A DNA stretch of 64,000 nucleotides from Ricordea florida (taxonomy: Eukaryota > Cnidaria > Anthozoa > Corallimorpharia > Ricordeidae): the NCBI GenBank assembly GCA_949710005.1, contig OX453287.1, forward strand, positions 23,000,285 through 23,064,284, given 5' to 3'. Positions 48,501 to 56,600 of this stretch are shown in pieces; position 1 is the stretch's first letter; every line of letters begins with the position of its first letter. The notes beneath the pieces were generated by a model. The model did no database searches. It saw only the letters and a list, made by a program, of their open reading frames with translations, and was not told the DNA's origin. Both the position numbers and the translations under genes were made by a program.

Positions 48501-51500
48501 GATTGATTAAGTGTAGTTAGTGGTCCTGGTAAAAATGATTGAGTTGTTTAATAATGATTTTTCACTCGTTCATAGGCTTTACAATGAAGACAAGGCCCGG
48601 CGTCTTTTCTTACAATGGTAATGGTGGAGGTGGAGGTGGAGGGAATGGTGGAGGGTATTCTGGAAGCGTTTCTTGCGGAATGTCGAAGTCACCACGTATC
48701 GTGGGTGGAGAACAAGCAAAGCCATCAGAATTTCCTTGGCAAGTGGGGTTCATGAGGCGTTTTGTGCTGTCATTTGGTACACAGTCTACAAACATATTTT
48801 GTGGTGGATCTCTTATTAATAAAAAGTGGATCGTATCTGCAGCTCACTGCTTTCAGCCGCCTGACGTACGAAACCTCTACGTAGTCCTAGGGGAGTTTGA
48901 CGTAAAAAACGAGGATGGAAACGAAGTGCATGTCCCTGTTGAAGAGGTATTGTACAGAACTGTTTACCATTACCTTTTTTAGTGTGGTATTGTACTGTTT
49001 ATCACTAACTCTGTCAGTGTAGTATTGTACTGTTTATCATTAACTCTGTTAGTGTGGTAATGTACTGATTATCATTAACTCTGTTAGGGTGAAAATGTAC
49101 TGTTTATCATTAACTCTGTTACTGTGGTATTGTACTGTTAATCATTAACTCTGTTAGTGTTGTAATATACTGTTAATCATTAACTCTGTTAGTGTGGTAA
49201 TGTACTGTTTATCATTAACTCTATTACTGTGATATTGCACTGTTTATCATTATCTTTAATAGTGTGGTAATGTGCTGTTTATTATTAACCTATTAATGTG
49301 GTATTGTACTGTTTATCATCACTTCTATTAGTGTAGGGTATGTATCATATGTATGTATCAAGTGTATCATCACTTCTATTAGTGTCGCTATCTTTTATGT
49401 GCAGATACTTCTTAGAAGTCCTGCGGCGATGGAGGAGTGGCGGAGTATACAGGCGTAACGTGCTGGAAGTATGTAGTCACGAATCTGCACGTGGGCGGCT
49501 AAGGGCTTTTCTTAACGTCGTTGTCAGTTTTCTGGACAGGAACTGACTTGGGCGGAGCCCTTTGCGACTGGGCAGGCCTTTTTAGGATGAACGCTGCCCA
49601 CTCATTTATGAGAGGGGTCTAGAAAAGGTGACCTAAACATCGTCTGTTCAACCTTCAAGCTGGTCAGCTTCCTGCGGCTGACGGCTGTTCATACCAGCAG
49701 GGCAAGAAAGAATAATAAGTATTTGAAAATCAGAGAAAGATTCACCTTTGGTGCCTGGAATGTAAGAACACTTCTGGATCACACAGAATCGAGTGTGCAT
49801 CTAGAGCGCAGTACTGCCGTTGTTGGCAGAGAACTTGAGAGATACAACATCGATATCGCTGCTCTTTCAGAGACCCGTTTGAGCGAGGAAGGTCAGGTTT
49901 GTGAAAAGGGCGCTGGATATACCTTTTTTTGGAAAGGAAAGCCAGCGGGCGTGAAGAGAGAAGGAGGTGTTGGTTTTGCAGTACGTAATGCTATTGTCAA
50001 GAACATAGAGCATCCAGAGGGCATCAGCGATCGCATAATGTATCTGAGGGTTCCGTTGGCAGGTGGACGTTTTATGTCAATTATATCGGTGTACGCCCCT
50101 ACCTTAACAAGCAGTGACGAAGTCATCATGTCATTTTATCAAGATCTACGGAACTGTATCAACTCCATTGCTCATGCAGAAAAGATTGTCCTTTTAGGGG
50201 ACTTTAATGCTCGTGTTGGTTGTGATGATGATACTTGGGACGCTCTTGGCAAATTCGGTATTGGTAAAATGAATTCCAGTGGTCTGCTGCTTCTTCAGCT
50301 GTGTACGGAGTTGGATTTAGCCATCTGCAACACCTTTTTCCATCATAAAGTGATTCATAAAATAACATGGACTCATCCACGTTCGAAACGAGGACACATC
50401 TTAGATTATATCATCACCCGAAAACGAGATCTACAAGATGTCTGTGATGTCAGGGTTATGCGAGGTGCAGAATGTGGCACTGATCATATGTTAGTCCGAG
50501 GGAAAATGAAGCTAAGGATTAAGAAGAAGCTCAGGAATTGCGGCACTCAAGTCCCTCGACGTATTGATGTCTCCAATTTACAAGATCGTAACACATCCGT
50601 TGACCTGAGAGTTGCTCTCGAGGGAATCCATTTCGATGGCACTTGGGATAATTTCAAGTCGGAGGTGTACAGGGTTGGCGTTGATGTCCTTGGTTTCAAA
50701 AGAACAAAGCATCAGGACTGGTTTGACGAGAATGATGCTGCGATCACTGAGCTTCTAGAAGAAAAGACCAGATTACATAAGAGGTTCCTTGCTTCTGATG
50801 ATTCATCCCGGAATGCTGCGGAGAAAGCCTTCAAGGACGCTAAATCAAAGTTACAACGTGAAATTCGGCAAATGAAGAATCGTTGGTGGGCCAGTGTCTC
50901 GACAAAAATGCAGAACGCTTATGATGCTAAAGATTCAAGATCTCTCTATAGCATTATCCGAAAAGTGTTTGGTCCTCAACCATCCTCCGTGGTACCTTTG
51001 AAATCCAAAGACGGCTCAACCCTTATCAAAGATACTGAAGGGATACTGAGCCGCTGGCAGGAATACTTCACAGATCTCTTTTGTAACCCGTCTGTATTTA
51101 ATGAAGATGTGATCTCTGGCCTACAGCAGAAGGAAATTTTAGTTGAAATGATGGTTGTTCCGAGTCTAGCTGAGGTGACGTCCGCCATTGATAAAGTGAA
51201 CAGAGGCAAAGCTCCAGGATCGGATGGAATCCCCGTAGAACTGCTGCAGTCCGGTGGTGACAACGTTACCTCTACAATTCACAAATTAATCCTGACTGTT
51301 TGGCAGGGAGAATCGGCCCCACAGGACTGGGTAGATGCAATCTTACTTTCTCTCTTCAAGGGCAAGGGTTCAAAAAGTGAATGCGGCGACTACCACGGGA
51401 TCAGTCTATTGGAGGCAGTGGGAAAAGTTCTGGCAAGACTACTATTGAATAGGCTGTTAAAATGGGTCTGCCCTTCTGTCATTCCAGATAGCCAATGCGG

Positions 51501-53906
51501 TTTCAGATCTGGACGCGGGACTACTGATATGATATTCTCCGTTCGCCAACTCATGGAGAAATGTGTAGAACAGCAAGTACCTTTGTTCCAAGTATTCGTA
51601 GATCTCACCAAAGCTTTCGATTCTATCAACCGCAGTGCCCTTTGGACTGTTTTACTGAAACTCGGTTGCCCTCCGGAGTTTGTCGACATCATCAAACAGT
51701 TACACCGCAACATGTGTGCCAGGGTCTGTGTCAATGGGAAACTGTCAGCTTCGATTCCTGTTGAAAATGGTGTGAAACAAGGCGATATCTTGGCACCAAC
51801 CCTGTTCTCGATCTATTTTGCTGTGATGTTTGAATTTGCATTTCATGAGTGCGAGGTTGGGGCATTCATCCGCTTCAGGACCTCCGGCAAGGTTTTTAAC
51901 CTTCGCCGTCTGAACTGTAAGTCGAAAACCTTTCAAACCCTTCTCCGTGAGTTCTTGTATGCAGATGATGCGGTTTTGGTTGCGCACACGAGGGAGGATA
52001 TGCAATTCATAATGGATGTCTTCTCTAAGGCCTGTACCGCCTTTGGCCTCACCATAAGTATAAAGAAGATCAAAGTTATGTATACACCTTGTCCTGGAGA
52101 AGCGTATGTAGAACCTGTCATCTTGTGTGATGGAATACAGCTGGGAGTAGTGGACAACTTTGTATATCTGGGGAATAAACTTAGCAGAGATGGCTCTCTT
52201 GATGCGGAGATTAACAACAGAATAGCTAAAGCAAGTGCTGCGTATGGCAAACTGGAGAAACGAGTATGGTCAGATCACAGTATTACTGTCAACACTAAAC
52301 TTGGTGTCTACAATGCATGTGTTTTATCGTGTCTGCTGTATGGCTCTGAAACGTGGACAACCTACAGGCGTCACATCAAACGCTTGGAGAGATTCCACCA
52401 GAATTGTCTTCGGGGTATCATGAAGATTCACTGGTCCTCGTTTACGCCGGATACTGCTGTGCTGGAAAGAGCTGGCACGTTTAGCATCGAAAAGAGGATC
52501 ATTCTTAACCAGTTGCGATGGACTGGACACGTGGTGAGAATGGATGATGCTCGAATCCCCAAACAACTGTTCTACGGAGAGCTTCTGGTTGGTAAAAGGC
52601 CGCAGCACAAACCAAGGAAACGTTTCAAGGACGTCGTTAAGTCCAATCTCAAAGCCATCGAGATTGATGTAAGCTCCTGGGAGAACTTGGCAGCCAACCG
52701 CCTTTCCTGGAGGCAAGCCATAAACACCGGCTGTCATCTGTTCGAACAAAAGAGAGTTGAACATGCAGCGTTGAAAAGGGCACTCAGGAAGCAGGACTAT
52801 AGTGCTGTACCAGCCGATATTCTGGAAGGCCTAAAGTGTGACATTTGCTCGCGTCTTTTTCTTTCTAAATCCGGCCTGCTGAGCCATTTAAGAGCTCATG
52901 CGAGAAGAGCTGAAGTTTCAAACCTTTAAGAAGTGGCCACCCTTTGTCAAGAGGAGGCAATCATATATCATCACTTCTATTAGTGTTGTAATGTACTGTT
53001 TATCCTTAACTCTGTTAGTGTGGTATTGTACTATTTATCATTAATTCTGTTAGTGTGGTATTGTTCAGATTGTTATTGTGATATTGTTAGTGTGGTGTTG
53101 CTTGGATTTATGGCCCGCGCGCTTCACGCTTGGACCATAAATCCGTGCGGAAAAAATTCGGTCCGTAACTAACAGTACGGACCGAAAGTTTTAAAGATGT
53201 CTATTATATCTCTGGATACATTTTTGGGAACCAAAACAAACTTTTGAATTTAGCGGCCGTAGAGTGAAGTATGGCCCGCTAAATTGACCAATTACAGCGC
53301 GCGTATTAACTGAGAGGTATAATAATAGTTCTTATTTCCGCTGTTTGTGTGGTAATGTACATCTTATCGTTAACTCTGTTAGTGTAGTATTGTACTCTTC
53401 AGCATATGCCTTAAAGGAAGCTCAACGTTAATTTGCAGATAATCAACCACGAGCAATACAGCAAGAGAACACAGGAAAATGACATCGCCTTGGTGCGTCT
53501 TAAGACTGAGGTTGAATTTAATGATAACATGAAACCAGTTTGCCTTCCGGAAGGGGCGGTTGATTTTGAACCTGGGAAGATGTGCACTGTAACAGGATTT
53601 GGCACCATAAGGGAGGGGGGCCCACAGGCAAAGGTTCTCCAGAGGGTTGACGTTCCTTTGATTTCCAATAAAGAGTGCTCTAAACGTTACCGTAACATTT
53701 CGGACAAGAAAGTCTGTGCGGGATACGAAGAAGGAGAAAAGGATTCATGTCAGGGGGATAGTGGGGGGCCTTTGGTTTGTATGGAGAACGGAAAATACTA
53801 CCTGAAGGGCGTGGTCAGTTACGGAGCTGGATGTGCCAGGAGAAATACGCCTGGTGTGTATGCCAATGTAAAGACCTTGCTAGAATGGATCAAGGGGAAA
53901 ATGTAG
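36596..53906 (+). CDS. Gene F: secreted CAP - Gly-rich linker - trypsin fusion, transposon-laden introns
   Basis: Six exons join in one frame (about 483 residues): 36596-36650 signal peptide (MELYKCGVLLFFSLLIARG); 37931-38280 and 39886-40027 CAP; 40341-40406 linker (AADAVGEQFHSFTNP); 48576-48946 Gly/Asn-rich spacer and protease N-half (SPR then IVGGEQA, AAHC); 53439-53906 protease C-half (NDIALVRL, DSCQGDSGGP, stop). Exon lengths and phases match gene E except for a shorter Gly run. The CAP exon differs from gene E by about six bases in 350, while the protease differs at about 15% of residues, with clusters in loops (SNKECSKRYRN versus SNDKCATMYSN; MRRFVLSFGTQ versus KRRRVTPYGIQ). All catalytic and activation residues are present. 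Intron 4 is 8.2 kb and intron 5 is 4.5 kb because of nested insertions; whether the transcript still splices correctly is unknown. LINE reading frames inside it are separate features. Confidence 0.9.
36990..37470. repeat. Inverted duplication in intron 1 of gene F
   Basis: About 37245-37450 (GGAATAGACCCACG, GGTCAAGTTTGATAGGTGTG, CACAATGGAATTCGAAAA, CAAAAACACGGAAGA) recurs as its reverse complement at about 37040-37215, with a spacer of a few tens of bases. Gene E has only one arm (about 26040-26230). Confidence 0.8.
41374..41528. mobile_element. hAT-like MITE, 155 bp
   Basis: Terminal inverted repeats of about 38 bp (GGTAAGATTTCCGCACAGG and its complement) are bounded by the 8-bp direct repeat ACCATTTC (41366-41373 and 41529-41536). 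An 8-bp duplication is typical of hAT elements. No coding capacity. Confidence 0.88.
41735..41975. repeat. A-rich tandem repeat before the LINE
   Basis: Repeats of AAAACCTTTAG and AAACAAGAAAACC in an almost pure purine/A context. It lies directly upstream of the LINE start and may be its 5' UTR or an independent simple repeat. Confidence 0.7.
41976..45735 (+). mobile_element. Non-LTR retrotransposon (CR1/L2-like), near full length
   Basis: One long open frame (42015-45581) followed by about 150 nt of 3' UTR ending TAAAGCGCTTTTGA, CTAGCGCTATACAAG and an (ATT)n tail. Microsatellite tails instead of poly(A) are typical of CR1/L2-type LINEs. The 5' boundary is approximate. It is nested inside the MULE-like element in gene F intron 4. 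Confidence 0.88.
42015..45581 (+). CDS. LINE polyprotein: 2A-like motif, AP-endonuclease, reverse transcriptase
   Basis: An intact 1188-residue frame starts at ATG (GATCAAGATGGCA). Residues 82-89 are DVELNPGP, the ribosome-skipping 2A-type core, preceded by a hydrophobic N-terminus. The endonuclease spans about residues 234-450 (FNSRSVRNK, TETWLND, SGDFNFHLDD, ISDHF). Reverse transcriptase motifs follow: KNFRPVSNLP, QSGFRKYHSTETALL, LDLSAAFDT (about 809), GVPQGSCMGPILF (about 867), YADDTQIYL (about 900). The C-terminus has LDYCNALLFGLP and LIDLHWLPV, usual in CR1/L2-type elements. No stop or frameshift, so it may be recently active. It makes the enzyme that nicks target DNA and primes reverse transcription. 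Confidence 0.93.
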   Translation: MAAICVRIYRLISLLNLLYVLQFCTVWQPKGLCYPIMTKFNAKASFIKNNHELKFPRRPISIWYKHGPTCLVLPTDLTVHMDVELNPGPLQKKPIYLLTCLPMISVISGMVSHTSDKLLSTNYVDTRHVGFCYYSDVYHRLSYWPCSLPLSSTYRRCRAGRRVKERRARNIHRIESLVSCPRVSRGSDNLHKGSISNNLCVVTPANINNHLYSNVTSTNSSLHTNLFANPRSTFLNFAVFNSRSVRNKIESIIDYVVENDTGLCTVTETWLNDADSVSIALLSVAGYFFKNFSRKSQNRGGGTGILFRDSVNVSLVDGKENKSFEYSEWIVKVHDRSMRHIIVYRPPYSSLHPVSASVFFDEFSQFLENVVMCPEVLVISGDFNFHLDDLRDNDTKKFMDLLETFSLSQHVSGPTHLSGHTLDLIITRSSDDVVLASPKATFPISDHFIIQCPIGFLRPALSCKELTFRKLKNIDIAEFSADIASSMLCASVHWDNIDALSDCFNTTLNDILDKHAPLKTRIIKNRPKIPWFNDDIKQLKRKRRRLEKKALKTDLPGDWNKYHRVRNQYSASLKSARVNYYSNLIDQCAGDSRKLFRVVNSLSREPLEMALPEHDDPTKLANEFGTFFLKKIETIKENLDKFQVQVPRLVPVTPKENLENFSSLSIGEVCKIVRESSNASCRLDPLPTWLVKSCLDVLAPSITEMVNLSLLNGSVPENWRTAVVIPLLKKPGLDLVYKNFRPVSNLPFISKVVEKAALQQLLVHCEKNAPLPKFQSGFRKYHSTETALLKVQNDILMSMDNKQVTLLVLLDLSAAFDTIEHCILLNILQKDFGVVGTALNWFDSFLSGRKQRILVGDKTSDDFNLNCGVPQGSCMGPILFTLYVSRLFNIISQHLPSVHGYADDTQIYLSFRPCSIHSEFNAVSVIEKCIADVRSWFIGNRLMINDAKTEFLIIGTRQQLEKTSIDSIIIGDTVIKPLESVRNLGAWFDAHMRMNVHIGKICSKAFRGLYNIRQIRKFLNAQSTKTLIHAFVSSYLDYCNALLFGLPKYQLDRLQKVQNAAARVIFRIAKFDHITPALIDLHWLPVSFRVQFKLLLLVYKALHNQSPSYIKDLLSLKPAVNYALRSSAKSLLVVPKINCSTLGDRAFAHAAPVLWNSLPLTIRTSSSLAIFKKQLKTFPFKKAFDLLE
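46724..48050 (-). pseudogene. 5'-truncated LINE (jockey/CR1-like), minus strand
   Basis: Compared with gene E, extra sequence begins after CGAGCTAC (46716-46723) and ends before CCGTTTGATTTTT (about 48050). Read on the minus strand it starts at the RT active site (KLYADDTKVYREISD), continues ALVRRILEYASFVWCPYL, and ends in LIECYKLVFGLNSL and IIREWNDLPANV. The 3' end is a (TATG)n tail at 46724-46775. There is an internal deletion between the YADD block and the C-terminal block. A foreign 510-bp element interrupts it at 46950-47459. Confidence 0.85.
46950..47459. mobile_element. G-rich-ended element with 9-bp target duplication
   Basis: GTACGATTT stands on both sides (46941-46949 and 47460-47468). 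The element starts CCCGGGGGCGGGGGGT and ends CTTCCCTCCCCCG, so the tips are inverted G-rich repeats. The interior repeats ATGGGGTCGCA and has no coding capacity. It is inserted within the truncated LINE. Confidence 0.82.
48947..49385 (+). repeat. 35-bp minisatellite in gene F intron 5, left part
   Basis: Same unit as in gene E, starting at the donor (GAGGTATTGTACAG), with about 12 more diverged copies. The array is cut by the LINE at 49386-52965 and resumes at 52987. A duplicated segment containing TCATCACTTCTATTAGTGT occurs at about 49317 and 49367. Confidence 0.9.
49386..52965 (+). mobile_element. Intact APE-type LINE with 21-bp target duplication
   Basis: A 21-bp direct repeat (TATCATCACTTCTATTAGTG plus one T) lies at 49365-49385 and 52966-52986, bounding a 3580-bp element. 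It has about 340 nt of 5' leader, one long frame and a short 3' end without poly(A). It is inserted into the minisatellite of gene F intron 5. Clade not assigned. Confidence 0.88.
49723..52929 (+). CDS. LINE ORF: AP-endonuclease, reverse transcriptase, C-terminal C2H2 finger
   Basis: An uninterrupted frame of about 1068 codons. The endonuclease begins almost at once (FGAWNVRTLL; LGDFNARVG about residue 158; GTDHMLVRG about 252). Reverse transcriptase motifs: GKAPGSDGIPVELL (about 494), FVDLTKAFDS (about 625), GVKQGDILAPTLFSIYF (about 683), FLYADDAVLV (about 744). The last 30 residues hold CDICSRLF ... HLRAH, a C2H2 zinc finger that may bind nucleic acid. No ATG precedes the endonuclease in this frame; it is open back to a stop at 49609 and the first codon at 49723 is TTG. 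Translation may use a non-AUG start, a frameshift from upstream or re-initiation. Confidence 0.9.
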   Translation: MKIRERFTFGAWNVRTLLDHTESSVHLERSTAVVGRELERYNIDIAALSETRLSEEGQVCEKGAGYTFFWKGKPAGVKREGGVGFAVRNAIVKNIEHPEGISDRIMYLRVPLAGGRFMSIISVYAPTLTSSDEVIMSFYQDLRNCINSIAHAEKIVLLGDFNARVGCDDDTWDALGKFGIGKMNSSGLLLLQLCTELDLAICNTFFHHKVIHKITWTHPRSKRGHILDYIITRKRDLQDVCDVRVMRGAECGTDHMLVRGKMKLRIKKKLRNCGTQVPRRIDVSNLQDRNTSVDLRVALEGIHFDGTWDNFKSEVYRVGVDVLGFKRTKHQDWFDENDAAITELLEEKTRLHKRFLASDDSSRNAAEKAFKDAKSKLQREIRQMKNRWWASVSTKMQNAYDAKDSRSLYSIIRKVFGPQPSSVVPLKSKDGSTLIKDTEGILSRWQEYFTDLFCNPSVFNEDVISGLQQKEILVEMMVVPSLAEVTSAIDKVNRGKAPGSDGIPVELLQSGGDNVTSTIHKLILTVWQGESAPQDWVDAILLSLFKGKGSKSECGDYHGISLLEAVGKVLARLLLNRLLKWVCPSVIPDSQCGFRSGRGTTDMIFSVRQLMEKCVEQQVPLFQVFVDLTKAFDSINRSALWTVLLKLGCPPEFVDIIKQLHRNMCARVCVNGKLSASIPVENGVKQGDILAPTLFSIYFAVMFEFAFHECEVGAFIRFRTSGKVFNLRRLNCKSKTFQTLLREFLYADDAVLVAHTREDMQFIMDVFSKACTAFGLTISIKKIKVMYTPCPGEAYVEPVILCDGIQLGVVDNFVYLGNKLSRDGSLDAEINNRIAKASAAYGKLEKRVWSDHSITVNTKLGVYNACVLSCLLYGSETWTTYRRHIKRLERFHQNCLRGIMKIHWSSFTPDTAVLERAGTFSIEKRIILNQLRWTGHVVRMDDARIPKQLFYGELLVGKRPQHKPRKRFKDVVKSNLKAIEIDVSSWENLAANRLSWRQAINTGCHLFEQKRVEHAALKRALRKQDYSAVPADILEGLKCDICSRLFLSKSGLLSHLRAHARRAEVSNL
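52987..53438. repeat. Minisatellite, right part, with a hairpin insert
   Basis: Satellite units continue at 52987-53100 and again at about 53343-53398. Between them (about 53105-53340) is a foreign insert with TGGATTTATGGCCCGCGCGC, its mirror TGGACCATAAATCC, and GCGCGCGTATTAAC, resembling a MITE. The exon 6 acceptor follows at 53438. Confidence 0.75.
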
Positions 53907-53994
53907 AGCAACAGGGCATAGGAGACAAAATTTCCTTTGTAGAGGATAGGGAAAAGTTTAATCAAGCTTCTCTTTTCAATGGAAAAGTAACTTG

Positions 53995-54000
53995 AATAAA
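53995..54000 (+). terminator. Poly(A) signal of gene F
   Basis: AATAAA 89 nt past the stop codon, in the same context as in gene E. Confidence 0.7.
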
Positions 54001-54540
54001 GTACAGACTGGAGGAAAGTATTGTTGCTTTATGTTTACTAATTAGCGTATTTTACTCCGTTGTCCTTTCTCTTGATCGCTGTAACAAATGGCGTCAAAAC
54101 GTACAGCCAAACCTCCATTAGAGGGACACCCTCGTGACGTTCCCAAGTGTTAACTTAACAGAGGGTTTATGCTTAAAAAGGTTTTTAACAATTAACAGTC
54201 AACGATTTCTCTACACTTCAACAGGAATAAGGCAAACTTTCATAGTCGATGTGGAATCGACGATTTATGGAGTGATACCTACAAGGATGGACCTGTCATT
54301 TTTGAATAGAATCTTTAAAAAAAACGTAATCCGGTGCCCAAATGTAAACTCAGTCTGGTGTCCGCTTAATTGAGGATTTTGACAATAGAATTTACCAACA
54401 TGTAATTCAATATTTAGTGACCGCGTTCTCTGAATAGAGGTGTCCGTTGTACAGGGGTTTGTTATAAAGGTAAATAGAAACTAATTTCGGGACCAGACTA
54501 TGTGTCCGCTTAATAGAGGTTTTACTGACATTCCAAACTA

Positions 54541-54698
54541 ACCGCTGACCGGTCAGTCAGTAGTCTCAGTTAGTAGAGCACCGGACTACAACCCTTGGCT
54601 GGACCAAGTCTCAGGGTCTTTAAATAATTAAGGAGAAAGTGCTGCCTTTGTAACGACAAAGCGCTTATGATCATTGTATGTTAAAAAGCGCAATATAA

Positions 54699-54732
<34 letters not shown>
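54541..54732 (+). mobile_element. Degenerate SINE copy downstream of gene F
   Basis: Matches the SINE at 34151 (CTCAGTTAGTAGAGCACCGG near the head; GAAAGTGCTGCCTTTGTAACG in the body; AAAAAGCGCAATATAAATTA plus an ATT microsatellite at the tail) but lacks the box B region and most of the body. Its position relative to the gene is the same as for gene E, so the insertion predates the duplication. Confidence 0.8.
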
Positions 54733-54736
<4 letters not shown>

Positions 54737-54949
54737 AATTATCGTGAAACGAAATGCCAATTGTTTAAAAATAGGAATCTGTTAGTGGCTATCCTTCTAT
54801 GAAGAAATTTAAACTGGAAATGGCGTAATTTTGATTCAGCTGTACATCGGAAAGGAACTGAGATTGTATGATGTGTTGCAGCCTAATTCTTTAAGGTCTT
54901 TGCGGCTGGTTCCATTAGTTCCGCAATCAGATAGTCATTTAACCTTGTT

Positions 54950-56600
54950 TTTCAAAGGCGTAGATGCAGTAGGATTGAAAAGTATGTTATACACTGATTT
55001 GCAGAACTTGGTGGATGAAAAAATTCTTTTTCTTCGTTACCTGATACGCCTGCAGAGACTTGTTTGAGATCAGAAATAGCGCCAAGAACACCCCTGTACG
55101 ATAGAAAGTTTGTTTTTACAGAGTATATTTCCTTGAAAGCACAGAAATTCAGGAAGGTTCCAGCACCTTCGTCAAAAAGATCCTTTACGAGAGAAACCCC
55201 CTTCATGGACCAGTTTCTATAACGAATTGCCCTATTGTTAAAGCGAATAAAGGAGTTATGCCAAATTGGCGAATTACGGAAGTCATTTGGTTGTTTTTTG
55301 AAGTTTAGACGTGACCATATCAGGATCTCATTTGTAAAAGCGTCTTTTATCTCCAGTGAGTCCGTGTCCTTTTGACTTAAATTACCTATCAGAGGCATTC
55401 TATCATCACATTTCTTTAAAAAGGAATCAAAAAACAGTTTCACTTCCTTTGTAATGCGGATTGAGATACCTTTGGATCCATTTGCCTTTTAAAGACTGAT
55501 TAAAACCCTGGATGTCCAGCATGTTAGTCATTCACCTGCCATTATTAAACCTTTGCGTTCTTTTAATTCAGTCGCACTTCCCTTCCCATAAGAATTTGAA
55601 CAGAAGACCATTTATGTCTTTCATATATTCATCTGCTGTAAGCAGCGGGTGGAGGGGGACATGATGTACACTAATTGTGATGCTAATAAACTATTAATAA
55701 TTACGATTTTCCCCACAATCATTAGTCTCTTTAACTGCCAACACTCAATTTGATTAAAAATTTTCTTTTTCTTTTCCTGGTAGTTCAATTTGATATGTTC
55801 CTTTCGAATAGTAGAAAACCAGATTCCCGGGGCCTTAACTTTCTGGAAAAACGATGTGATATTAGGGCAATTCGCTATTATCCTTTCTGTTAAACCCACT
55901 GAAGCGATCCAGAGGACTTCAGTTTTCTCACAATTCACTTTAAGGCCGAGTCAGGGCTGCAAATAATCTTTTTCTTAAAAGGCCACATGTCCTACTAAGT
56001 GACCATTTTGGTCGGAAAAAACAAAAATGTAGTCTGACATCACCAAAAAAGGTAGATTTTAATTCATTTTTAATATTAAACAATACATGATAAAAAAATT
56101 GTCCGGACGTCATGTCCGACCATATTTGGGATTTCGTCGGACATGAGCTAAGTTTGGTCGGCCAATGACCGCTGACCGACTGTTATTTGGTGCCCCGTCG
56201 AATTACCGAAAAGCGTAAAAGATTAGTTAGTAGAACCGTCTAGAATTAAAGTCGTATCGTCTGCATATTAATTGCTGAGCTTGCATTCTGAATCCAGAAT
56301 ATGAATACCAGGTTCATTTGGTCATTTTTTCCAAATTGCATTTCCCAGAAATTCGGCACATAAAATAAAGGGATAGAAAGAAAAAGGACAGCCCTGTTGG
56401 ACAACTCTACTGAGCTGTAAGAACTCTGGAGACCATCACTTGTTTTGTATACTTCTACTTATATCAGTGTAGAATACATTAATCAAGTAATGAAGGATAA
56501 TTTAACACTGGAGAGAGAGAGCTCTTTTAAAGGGCCATTTTAAGGTGTCAAAAGCTTTCTCAAAGTCTACAAATAACAGCAGACCAAGGATGTCCTGTTG
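54950..56600 (-). pseudogene. Degenerate L1/Tx1-like non-LTR retrotransposon fragment
   Basis: Minus-strand blocks in broken frames: LLFVDFEKAFDTLKW at about 56530-56580; YADDTTLILD at about 56230-56262; then GIWFSTIRKEHIKLNYQEK and QLKRLMIVGKIVIINSLLAS at about 55640-55830; and IWHNSFIRFNNRAIRYRNW, KGVSLVKDLFDE, YSVKTNFLSYRGVLGAI at about 55080-55300. Block order and wording fit the RT and C-terminal part of L1/Tx1-group LINEs. About 55960-56220 seems to be an unrelated insert repeating GTCGGACAT. Several stops, so inactive. Confidence 0.8.
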
